This document shows, in pieces, positions 29,511-47,188 of a stretch of DNA of 64,000 nucleotides; position 1 is the first letter of the stretch; every line of letters begins with the position of its first letter. This DNA comes from Yamagishiella unicocca (Eukaryota > Chlorophyta > Chlorophyceae > Chlamydomonadales > Volvocaceae). Under the pieces are notes generated by a model. It worked only from the letters and a program-made list of their open reading frames with translations. It was not told the origin of the DNA and did not search any database. Where the stretch lies: contig BDSL01000040.1 in assembly GCA_003116995.1 (NCBI GenBank), positions 620,001 through 684,000 of the forward strand, written 5' to 3'. Made by a program: the position numbers and the translations under genes.

Positions 29511-29935
29511 GCTCTGGAGCACACCTTCGTTCGGGCCCGGAAATGTACTGCATGCCCGGGTTCTGCCTGGTGTGCTCCAGGTGCGCTAGATGTGCGAGGC
29601 AGGTGCACTGTTCCGCTCCAATGTGACACCACTCATGGGTTTATCGTGTGTGTGCAACGGGGCGGCTGCGCCTGGCAGGAGGCAGTACATTTCCGGGCCC
29701 GAATTAAAGTGTGCTCCAGAGCACACTTGGCACAGGTTTTGCCTGGTGTGCTGCATTGTGAATGTTGTACGCGAGCGCTTCGCACCACTGCAAGTGTGCG
29801 TGTGACTTAACGATTAATCTTGTGCATTCGTGCTTAGGGGGGATGTGCTTAGCGAACAAAAATAACGTGTGCTCTAGAGCACGTTTTCCACGAGAACCCG
29901 TTGGAAATTCAAAGTGCTCTGGAGCACACATTCCA
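29511..29935. repeat. Cluster of short palindromes around GTGCTCYAGAGCAC
   Basis: Variants of the palindrome occur at about 29511-29524, 29710-29723, 29868-29881 and 29911-29924. They are followed by related arms (TTCCACG-GAAACCCGTTGGAA at 29887-29908 and 29930-29951; CATTTCCGGGCCCGAA in both orientations at about 29537-29550 and 29689-29705). This looks like fragments of a palindromic element family. Confidence 0.65.
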
Positions 29936-30072
29936 CGGAAACCCGTTGGAAGCCCTTACTGAAGCGCTCGGCGGCGGGGGACTGGCTGCGACGGAGTTAG
30001 TGATGTCCATGGGGTGACCGCTGAACTCGCAGCAGCTGGGGAGAAAGGGACTTGATTTCGAGCACTTCATTT

Positions 30073-30126
30073 GTTGGAAGCCAGCCAGACATCCCGAGCG
30101 CTCGGGATGCCTGGCTGGCTTCCAAC
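30073..30126. repeat. 54-nt near-perfect inverted repeat (27-bp arms, no loop)
   Basis: The two 27-base halves are reverse complements with a single mismatch; the centre is GAGCGCTC. The immediately flanking T and A extend the pairing by one. It sits in non-coding sequence between the LINE and the ankyrin gene. Confidence 0.9.
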
Positions 30127-31491
30127 ACATGCATGGCTTTAAATGCTGCTGGGTTATTGAATCCATTGAGGCAACGACCGGAAATAGTGTGCGTGAATGC
30201 ATTTTTGCTTGGCGTTGCGCTCAAACCAATAATGAACTGGTATCAAAATGATGCATGCTGAATATTTATATTACGGACGGACACTTAACATCGTTTGTGC
30301 TAGCCATCCATTTGCTTGCTGGATGGTAGGTGCGGCTGCTGGCTGACACGCTACCTCGGCTGCCTGTGTGGGTTGTGGCTGCTGTCCTAGATAGGCTCGC
30401 TCGCACCCGCCGAGCCGCCGTACGTGCATACCTCGCTGTCACTTGTTGACTCTCGCTCCTTTCGAGCTGCTCTGTAGGAAAGCAAAGGAACCTGCGCCCA
30501 GGAACGACCAGGAAGGTGTCGCGACATATATGCGCGTGCGTGTTGTGATCGCAACCCTTCGCAACTACCACCGCATACATACGCCGCAACACCGAGCGAC
30601 CGCATGCGGTGTTGCGATCGCAACTAATAATAACACCGCATACGGCGGACGCCTCGTCGTCCAATGCGATTCCAGTGAAGTCGCGCGGCTTCGTTTCCGT
30701 CGGGCGGAATGCGGACCCCATTCGTTCATTCCATGGCATAGCCCCACGCACAGAAACGAAAGCGAACCCATCCAGCAGCCCAAGGGCACAGGGAAGTAAA
30801 AAGTAAGGGATGCCCCGCCGCGCCGAAGGCGGCTGCGCTGGGCGGGGGAGGGGGGGGCGCCCAACAGACTAACGAACAACCCAGGCACCCAGCAGCCAAG
30901 GCCAACCACAGCAACATTGTTGTAAGCCAGCAGGCCAAGCATTGACCGGACCCTGCTGCATCCAATAATAGCGGCGGCAGGCTGACAATTAAATAACCTA
31001 CCCTGCTTAAGATTCCCTGAACATGCATGTAAGTTGGTTTGATCTTCGTGCCAACGGAGTGCATCGATCTGCGACGGTCATCGCTCATCATGGGTGGCTG
31101 GTCACCCGCACCCTCAAGGTTTGCTTCCAAGCAATCTGATCTCCCGCCGCCTTGCTTCGCTTCCGTCCCCCAGCGACACGATCGTCCGCATGCAAGAGCA
31201 CGAACGCCATGGTTCGTTATTCCAACCATTTAGCACGCAGGGGGACATACAGCAGCGAGCTGTGCCGTATTTTAGCTTACCACATGCGCGACAGCATCAA
31301 TCACACATAGGAATTCGGAACCACCGCGCACGCAATGATCTCCGCATGCGATCTTCCTGCGCATGAAAAGTCGCCCAGCCAAAAGCCTGGCTGCTGGCTG
31401 GCGCACAGGTGCACGTACGTCTGCATCGATCCATGTCACACTCGCTGCCGTTCACGGCCTCGTCCCTTATTACTTACTTCAGTACAGCCCA

Positions 31492-34400
31492 CTACTCCGC
31501 GGCCGCCAACGCCAGCTGCTGCGTCCTGGGGTCGCACGCAATCCACTGCTGCAACCAATGCAGAATCGTGGGGGATGCGAGCCACCGCGCGATGCTCACG
31601 GCCGACACATCGTCCTGCGATGCATGGGGTAACGCAACATGGACGACAAGTAGACACGCGCCATTGGTTGTTATCACGATCGATGGTTCTCGATCTATCC
31701 AGCTAGCCAGCACTACTGTCGTCCACGTGTAGCTCGCCTTTTTTTGCGTTAGTTCCCGCCAAAGCAACGACCCCAACTAACAAACAACAAACAACAACAA
31801 ACTCACGTAGACGCACGCAGTGGCGTCCGCGCCGGCCCACACGAGCTTCTTGACAAGATCCAGATCTGGCCGCAAGCAGGCCAGCATGAGCGGAGTCCGG
31901 TCCTCCTGCACGGATCGTTACCATTTCACTACTATCAGCTAATAACAATGTGTGTAAGTAGTAAATATATAAGTATGGCGGCGCTGTCCTAACTCACCGT
32001 TGATATGGTTCGTGTGCAACGAAGTGCGCAAGTGCGCTATCGAGTTATTAATAATGGCCGTTAAGATTCCAACTGATAATAACCCACAATTCGGTCCATC
32101 CTGCCTACGCCGGGACGCTGTAGCCCACGCCCCGGCCGCGAAGCTGTGCGCCCCACGGCATCCTAGCCGCGAAGCTGTGCGGCGCACGCCCCGGCCGTAC
32201 ATCGAGCGAGCTGCGGGCTGCGGCGGGCACAGCTCAGGTCGTAGGTAGGGCTCACGCACCTCGTCCTTTGTGTCCACGTCAGCGCCGGCCCGAACCAGGA
32301 TGTCCACGACGTCCATGTTGCCATGCTGGCACGCGTGGTGCAGTGCCGTACGGCCGTACTGCGCGCATCCGTAGGTCAAGGGCAGCACGCAGCGGCAGGT
32401 TGATTGTTGTACGTCCACGTGCACAGACACATATATATAGGGGGGCGAGACAATAATATTAATAATCCATGTACGTCGTCATGAGGGTTCCGTCGTACGG
32501 AACCAGCAGACGGACATATAGACCAAAAATCGAGCGGCCCACTAATAGCCCGCCCATCAACTATACGTATATGCACGAGCATGACGCCTCACGATCACCC
32601 CCGGTGGTGAGGTCACATATATATAGGGGCGGAGTCCTTCCGCCCCTCATCAGTTCCCCACCCCCTTACTTAATACACGCCAGGCTCGCTCCGGCCGGCG
32701 TAACAATAACGAATATATATTAGTAGTAGTATGACGCCTCACCAGGTCGTCCCTTGCGTCCAGGTTGGCTCCCCCCCGCACGAGCACCTCCACAATGCCC
32801 GTGTGTCCCTCGTAGCTGCCGACGCAAAGGGCCCACCCGCTGGCCTGCTAGATAGGTGCGTGGATGGGCGGCAACAATCGATACCGCGACAAAAAGGGGG
32901 TTATCGATCTAAAACATGGGCGCGGCGCTGGACGGAGTGACGCGCCGCCGCCGTCGAGCTCGATTCATGAACCGCAGGTAGGCTAGGTAGGTAGGGTCGG
33001 GAGCGAGCGAGCGACATGAGGGGGCATACATAGGATGGAAGTAAGGGCCGTCGTTGGGCAGTAAATTTGGCTGCTGGGACAGGAGCGAGGCGGTGCGGTC
33101 ATACTTTCAGGACATACAGCGCTGCTGCTGGGCGCTCGCTCGGCCCCAGCCAGCCAGCCAGACCCCCTGGTCAAGCGACCGCGCGGCCTCCAACACGCAC
33201 AAGCACGTCTAGGAGCACCATCGACCCGCCGCCCGCCCTGCAGCCGCCAGGAAGTAACGAAGCCAATCTATCATCCGTCTTTGAACGCCCTAGCTTACGT
33301 AATCGATCGGCCCCTGCTCGCTCGCGCGCGCGCGTGGTCGTCTTCCCTCCCATATTTTTAATTGTGAGGAACGCGGCTGGCTGGCTGATAACCCGCGCAC
33401 CCAATCGCTCCCTGCGGCCCGTCACGCACCGCGTCCTTTGCAGGGGCCGCATCTGCGCCAGTAAGCGCCAGGTCACGTGCGACAGCACACGCAGCCGCGT
33501 TTGCATGAGCAGTAGCGACAAGCAGCGCCGTTTCATTGCCACCCTGCCGTGCGTGCGTGCATCAGAACGTTAAATATACGAACGTACATACAAGCTAAGT
33601 AAGTAGTCAGGTAGATGGAGGACGGTGTTAGTTCGTTATATTAGTGAGATATGTATTTCCACAACTAATAACCCAGCCTCCCATGGTCGGTAGATGCATG
33701 TGTCCTGGCTGCTGGATGGGCACTACACACGTATGCACGTGGATTGTTAGGCAAATGGCACATACAGCACCCCACCATTCGTACACCCCATTACGCGCCC
33801 GCGCGCGCAGCCTAGCTAGCCGCTCACGCACCCTGCTGCCGCCTGCTGCCGTCGTCGCCCTGCGCGTCCTCGACTCCATGTCCGCACCGCAGCGCAGCAG
33901 TGCCACCACGACGTCCTTGTTTTCGCGACGACAGGCGTCCTGCAGTGCTGTCATGCCGTCCTGCACGTTTCGCACATGCAAGTACACATGCATTGTGCGT
34001 GCGGTGGCAATCGATCAATACGTACGTAGTGCCAGCAGCGGATACCATGCATCCAACGGCGGGCAGGTAGGTGGGGCATATACGCGCGCGCGCCAACGCC
34101 CGTGCCCGCTTGGAAAGCCAGTACGTAGATTGAATGGTTATTGAATGCTTACTGCCCACTTTGTCTACTGCCCAACTTGTCTACTGCTGCCCACCTTGCC
34201 TACTGCCCACCTTGTCTACTGCTGCTTAACTTGACTACATACTGCCCATCCACCTTACTTGCCTATCTACTGCCCACCTTGTCCACTGCCCACCTTGCGT
34301 GGCTACTGCCCACGCACCTTGTTCCGTGCCTCCGTGTCGGCGCCAGCACGCGCGAGGGCCTCCAGGACGTCCGCATGCCCGTAGCCACATGCGATGTGAA

Positions 34401-36307
34401 GCGGGGTTGAGCTGTCATCCTGCATCGGCAGCACGGAGCCAGCAAACACAATTCCAAGCGAAACACATACAAGCAATAAACCTTGTAAAGCCTAAAGCTT
34501 CGCTGTAAATGTCATGCATATAATTAAAGCTTGTATTTCTTTTACGGGCGGCTGTAAAATCCATTTGACAGCTTCGTTGCTTACTTACTTTCGACCGGTG
34601 TACGTGGTCGATGACCAGCAGCCGGCAAGGAATTGCGCACGCACGTTTGCCCGACTATTAGCAGCGGCGCCTCATGCTGACGTTCGTACGTACTTCGTGC
34701 GTGCTGAACGGACGGACTCGTTGCGCGTGGCGATGTGATGTACGTACGTACACACGGGTGAGAGAGTGAGAGCGCCAGCATATAGGACGGACAGCTGATC
34801 GATGATGAGGATGAGTTGCGGTGGCTGGGATGTACACACCACACCCGCCGGCCGTGGCCGATCGCTCGCTCTTCCGATCCACCGCACCTTCGTCCTCGCC
34901 TCCAGGTCCGCTCCCGCCCGCGCCAGTACCTCCACAATCTCCACGTTGCCATCGTAGCTGGCGTTGTGAAGGGCTGTCCAGCCGCACTGCGCCATCGGGA
35001 ACACACACACACGTACGTCATCGTCATGGTCATCGCACATCTTTGTTAATTGACAGATGACATCCCATAGGTCTCCGGCGGTGCTGCCTGCTGGGCGCGA
35101 TCAATTGCTGACTAAGGAAGGCGACCAATCAACACGGTTAATTGCATGCACCACCTCTCTATGAGTCGCCTATCTCGCTATCAATCGGTCTATATATCTC
35201 GCAAGGCACAAATAAAGGACCAGCAGGAAACACGCACGTACCTGCTGCTATCTATCTAAGATACACGCACCCTCGCTAGCTCCCAAGGACGCCGCCGTAC
35301 TAACCCCGCGCGCGCTACAGTAGTCTCTACTCACATGCTCGTCCATGGCGTCCAGGTCCACGTCAGCGCAGATGAGGGCCTTGACGACGCCAACATGTCG
35401 CTTGTAGCTGGCGATGCTGAGAGGGGTGGCGCCGACCTGCGAGCATGCGTCAGCAAGCAGGCACGCAGGTGATGTATGGTGACGGCAGGTGGTGGCCACA
35501 GAGGTGTTTCACCACCCGCCGCGACATTGTAATTATGTACACCGTGCAACATCTACTTTGCGACCTCGGGATCGATGGCTAGGAGGATACTACCTACCTG
35601 ACATATGCCAGCTACCGTATGTCCTACCGGTATCTGTGCCTTGCTTGCTTCTGGACTGCTGCCTTCATAGCTAGCATCCCCTACCTCGCACGCACGGCAC
35701 GCGACCCAATCACCTGCGTGTCAGTAGCGTTCGGGTTAACGGCTGGGTTCCTCAGCAGTCTCGCAACGGCTGCCAGGTCGCCGGCGTTGCTGGCGTCCAG
35801 CAGCGCTTCCTGCGGAGGTCCGCGGCGAGGCCCGCCGGCGTTGATTACCGGTAACGCACGGCGACTAAAAACGTCAGGCCTTACTTTGAGCGAGATGGAG
35901 TAGTTAACCTAAACCGTGCACTCCCCGACTTCGGTTATCAAGGTCCTTTGCATGTGCAGCGTGCATCGGAAACACCTACACGCCATCTATCACTCAATGA
36001 CGTCCAGTGCCGGCGGTGAAATGAACGTCGGTGCGTGGGTGCCGGCGCTCGCTCGGGTGCGAGCTGCAAACGGGTCAGCCAGCTAGCCAGTTGTGCCTGC
36101 TGCAGCGCTAGCTGCTGCCAGTTACTGCTAGTTCCGTCGTCACCGCGCGCGCACCTCGTCCGCGGTCTTTGCCTTGCGCACTGGCTTGTAAGGGCTCTTG
36201 CAGGAGGCCACGAGCGTGGGGGTGGCGACCGCCGCAGGCGGGGCGGGGCGGGCCGCCTCGCCGCTACCCGCAGCGGCGATTGGTTCGGCCCGGCGGCGGG
36301 AAGGCAT
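31492..36307 (-). CDS. Ankyrin-repeat protein, 11 exons, 405 aa, all introns phase 0
   Basis: Exons: 36155-36307, 35714-35809, 35335-35436, 34888-34986, 34318-34419, 33832-33960, 33430-33543, 32743-32844, 32260-32358, 31807-31905, 31492-31614. The first exon encodes a 51-residue Ala/Pro/Arg-rich N-terminus; the last, a 40-residue end with a Trp-rich helix. The nine internal exons are 32-43 codons and each encodes one ankyrin repeat (for example RTALHHACQHGNMDVVDILV, GWTALHNASYDGNVEIVEVL, STPLHIACGYGHADVLEAL). The repeats from exons 2 and 7 are degenerate. No signal peptide or membrane segment. The partner is unknown; ankyrin stacks bind proteins. Confidence 0.88.
32640..32735 (-). mobile_element. 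Inverted LINE 3'-tail fragment in an ankyrin-gene intron
   Basis: The reverse complement contains GCGTGTATTAAG...GGTGGGGAACTGA preceded by AT-rich sequence. This matches the order and sequence of the 3' end of the LINE at 28690-28760. It lies directly downstream of the donor of the exon at 32743. Confidence 0.55.
34148..34316 (+). repeat. Imperfect ~16-bp repeat (CTACTGCCCACCTTGT)n in an ankyrin-gene intron
   Basis: About ten degenerate units directly next to the donor of the exon at 34318. Confidence 0.8.
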
Positions 36308-39300
36308 TATCGCCAGACGAAGCAGCGACGAAATCGCTGGATTTTGCGGCGAGTGTGGGGAAAGGCTGCTGGTTAGCCATTTGAGCGAGAGAGTGAGCCT
36401 TGGAAGTCGCGATAGCTGTGCAGCTGCGCATGTTCGCAATAGAGTTTGGAGTGTGATGGAAACAAGTTGCGCACAATTGCGCCTCTGTTCTATTGGGCAA
36501 TGTGTGCGTGTGGATGTTATGATAGTGCGTATATGCCAGGTGCTGTTACGGTAGTCGAAGAACTAGCAAGGAGCATTACCGATGATGGAATAACAAACAA
36601 TGTATAGACAGGGCCCATCGTCTTACCTTTTGAAAAGAGCAATGAAGCTGTTTTGAGGGTCGTTTGGATCGATCCGTTTTTTCTACGCAATGTGAAATTA
36701 GATGTGCTGGAATGGCACTTGTCTTGTTGCTTTCATTATATATTTGATCGTAATCTGCTTCAGGGCACCATATTTTTTAGCAGATGAAGTAGCTTGTGGT
36801 CTGTGGCCTGCGGGAAGTCGTGTGGGAAGAGGGGAAAGTGTTGGCGGATGCCAGCAGTTTCGCTGGCCCCTCCAACAGCCAAGGCATTTGGTTACAACTC
36901 AGTGATCTCTTGACAGTCAATAACGTTAAAGGCTCCAGCCGGAGGACGTGTCCTGGTAAATTTACCGTTACGACAGACCTCCTGGGATCTCCCGCGACGA
37001 CAGGATCCACAGGGGCTTCTATCCAGCCTTTCGCAATAAAGGGGAGGGTCGGCTACACATCCTCCTGAACCTTTCAATCGGCATAGGATCCCATCCCCAT
37101 CCCCAACCGCGCTCGTCCCCATCCCTGACAGTAGTCCCCAACGGTCCCCATTCCTATCTTCGGCAGTCATATCCATATCCTATGACTGGCCCCTCTTCTC
37201 CCATCTCCAACGTATGGTTGCTACCCTCCGGTGGCAAGGTGGTGGGAATGGTGTGGATTAACGAAGGGGCCGGTCACAGGGAAGACATGAAGACTGTCGG
37301 GGTTGATTGGGAATGGGGACCGTTGGGGGTGGGGATGGGATAATAACCTGGTTGGGGATGCCGGAGATGGCTGGGATCAGGACTCTGACTATAGTTGTGA
37401 GGATTATGACTGTGGTTTGGAAGGGGCCGTGGATTATGACACTAGTTGGGGACTAAGATGATGGTCTGATTGACGTACGGCCCGATTGACTGTTGTAGAT
37501 ACAGTAGCGGCAGGGCTTATTCCGGTTTTCGTGGAATGTTTACGGCAGGTGGAGTGCGCAGGCCGTGCGTAGGGCGTAGGTCGGTAAGCGAGAGCTGGGG
37601 GGAGGTGGGAGTGACCCTGAGTGACTGCTGAAGTCAGCATGCGAGATGGGCACTGGCCCGTCGAAATCCTGGTGCAAGTCAGCCTTAATTCCATGAAAGC
37701 AAACCTTGCAGCATCTTGTTGATTGTCACGCGGAGGTTAACCGAAGGATGATTATCAGATAAAGGCGGGCGCGAGGGCAAGGTTCGTAGTTTCACGCGAG
37801 CAGCTCGGACCAGATATGACTGCAACATCGATCCCACATACAGAACACCATGATGAGTCTGGGGATGCCAGTAAGCGGCGGGAATGGGCTCTAATGTTCG
37901 TACTTGACTGGAGCCTATTGGCTTTAGAAAGCCCGTGAGCACCTGACGTTTACCAGGTTTTTAGGAGCCTTTGCGGCTCAACCACCACAACTGAAGCCAA
38001 CGTAAACCCCACTAGAGCGAACCCGCTGCGTGCCCATTGCGTGGGGTATACCCGGATATGGATCCCGGGTGGATCTGGCGCTTTGCACGTTGTTTATAGC
38101 TGTCCACATTTTGTGGGACGCTGCAATCCAACAGTCCCCATCCAACGTAGGGAAACGGAACAGCGGCGAACACAGCCTTGCGACGCGAAAGCAAAACAAC
38201 AAGGATCAACCCCTACAGTACGCAAGCTCAGCAGCGCTCGGCATGCATCACCACAAGCTGGTATTCGTTGCAGTGCCTTATGTACGCGCCCTACCTACAA
38301 CCCGAATTTCCACATAAGCATCGTTTGAGTCCATCGTACAATACATCCGTACGAGATGGACGAGCGGCCATCACGCCACGGGGGAACAAGAAAACACAAA
38401 AAACGTCGAATCCATCAATTCTGTCCCGCCAGCTGTAAGCCTGCTGCACCCACCTGCCCGCTCACGTCAGCCTCCCATCGAATCCCGCTTCCCGATTATT
38501 TCTGGTGACGTACCGTCGATAAATCGATCCTTGGCCCTTCGCAGCTTCTTCCTGACCTCGCCTGTTGGTAACCACCTAACGGTCGCCTCGAAGGCCCAAA
38601 CCCAGTCGCCTGCCATCCCTGTCCACCATCCCGACCTTCCTTTCTACCCGCCAGTTCCATACCGGTGGGTATCATAACTAACGACAACAGCCCCAGATGA
38701 GCTAGCAGTGGCCAGGATCGAGTGAGCCGCAGCCGTGCCGTCTAGCGACTACAACCGAACCAAACATCCTCCTCCCATCGCGACCGCCACTCCTAGCTGT
38801 GATGAAACCAAACAAACATTATCACCCAATTTGACCCGCCACTTCTCAAGTACCATCGTCCATGCGAACCAGCTGTTGTACCCAGCCCAGCACCATCACG
38901 GCAATGAGCTGTGGCCGAAAAAGTACATGCACGACCGGCGCGCGGTCTCGACCTCTCCGCCACTGGTCACCCGGCCGTCGCGATGAGGTGGCGGCAGCCG
39001 TTGGAAATACCGGCCGTCCAAAGTACGTATGCAGTACATGTACGTCTGGCACCGAAACCAACTCGCCGTGAGCGTGCCGTCGCGAGCCGCCCGCTTTAGG
39101 AAGCCTGCGGAAACCGCAGCAGGGGACCCCTTCCCAGCACGCTCCTAACCCCCCCTTCTCCGCGTGCCTGCCTGCCTGCCTCTCTATACGTGTCGACCCG
39201 CGGGTTTACTATCTCCCCTAGCCTGCCTGCCTGCCTGCCCGGCGCACCCACCAGCAGCGCCTGTTGCAGCGGCTGGCCATGAAGAAGGCGACGGACACGG

Positions 39301-39606
39301 AACCTCGCATTGCGGCAGCGCTCACAGCAGCGATACTCTTTGCGGCGGTGCTCATATAGCTAACGGTGGTGCCCACTGCCCGCCCCTTGAGCTTGCCCCT
39401 CACAACCACAACCACCGTGGCACAGCCACAACCACAACCATGCAACACACGTGCACCGCCCAGCCATCAGGCCCCGGGCTTGGAGCGGCGGCAGTATGGG
39501 ACCGTGGTGGGAGCGTCAAGAGACCGCAACGACCTCCCTGGACCTCACATGGGGCGGCAGGCACCTCCCTGGACCTCACATGGGGCGGCAGGCACCTCCC
39601 TGGACC
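36308..39606. other. Intergenic, 3.3 kb, no supported gene
   Basis: Moderate GC with CCCCATCCC/GGGATGG-rich stretches (37080-37400). Open frames are under 120 codons, lack recognised motifs and do not join through plausible splice sites. The promoter of the ankyrin gene should lie at its left end. Confidence 0.4.

Positions 39607-39625
<19 letters not shown>
39532..39625 (+). repeat. 31-bp tandem repeat, three copies, overlapping the DCAF8 stop codon
   Basis: Units of ACCTCCCTGGACCTCACATG plus GGGCGGCAGGC. The last unit supplies the stop codon of the DCAF8-like gene (39607-39609), so the C-terminal HCRPM residues come from repeat sequence. Confidence 0.8.
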
Positions 39626-46379
<6,754 letters not shown>

Positions 46380-47188
46380 CGTCTCTTATGTCTCGATAAC
46401 GTAAACTGTATTATGTCATTCCGTAACCAGCTTTACAAAATAGCTCCAGAACCCTTCCCTATCGCTTTGCCTTTAAGCTCTAAATCAGGTCTTTCCAACT
46501 TGCACAAGCCATGAATACAGCAGAATTAAAGTTCTAAAAGTGAAGCCAGCGGCATCTGGCCGCATGGGATGCAGGCAGTCCAGGCAACATGCCAGAAACT
46601 ATGTAACCATAGTACCTAAACCATCCAATTACGTTTGCTCTGGGATCGTCAAAATATGCTAAGTCAGACGTATGGAGAATGCTCGGCGTGTCCTTGCACT
46701 CTGTGGTACAGTAGGTACGGCACCTCTCTGTCCCTACTCGGACTTTTATGAAAGGCAGCGGTACCGAACCTAGCGAAAGGGTACCTGTCCGGGCTACGCC
46801 CTTTGTATTGAATGCCAACGCGTTGCATTAACCCGGACGACTGATAGCCTACTGTTGATAATTACCAAAGTCTTGAATTCGGTTAACGGATTTCTCTCTA
46901 CTGCTTGAACGTTTTGGGAGATACCACAATCATTTAGCCGACTATTGCTTCACCTCTTAAGTGCACTTTAACCTCTTGCGACTTGGCAGTTGTCGCCCTG
47001 AAGACATTGTATCACTAGTAACGGCGTAAACGCTGCCTCACTTTAAGAGGTCGAGGTTCTTTAGTACCAGTTCAGTTGCCTTGGCATTTACCTGGAGTTG
47101 CTGGATTGCTGTGCGGCTTTGCCTATTGATCCATTGGGTCGTTCCCAACTCACACACCTGCGCTCCTGTGCGGCTACGGCGCTCAGAC
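46380..47188. promoter_or_regulatory. Divergent intergenic region between DCAF8 (-) and the repeat glycoprotein gene (+)
   Basis: The 809 bases between two start codons must hold both 5' UTRs and both promoters, or one shared bidirectional promoter. GC drops to near balance. I see no clear TATA box and no coding sequence. Confidence 0.45.

Larger units (their letters stand above)
28746..31491. other. Intergenic, palindrome-rich, no supported gene
   Basis: Contains the GTGCTC...GAGCAC palindromes (29510-29930), a CACTTGCACC simple repeat (29430-29480), a 54-nt perfect-type hairpin (30073-30126) and the 3' flank of the ankyrin gene. No open frame has a recognisable domain. Confidence 0.45.
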
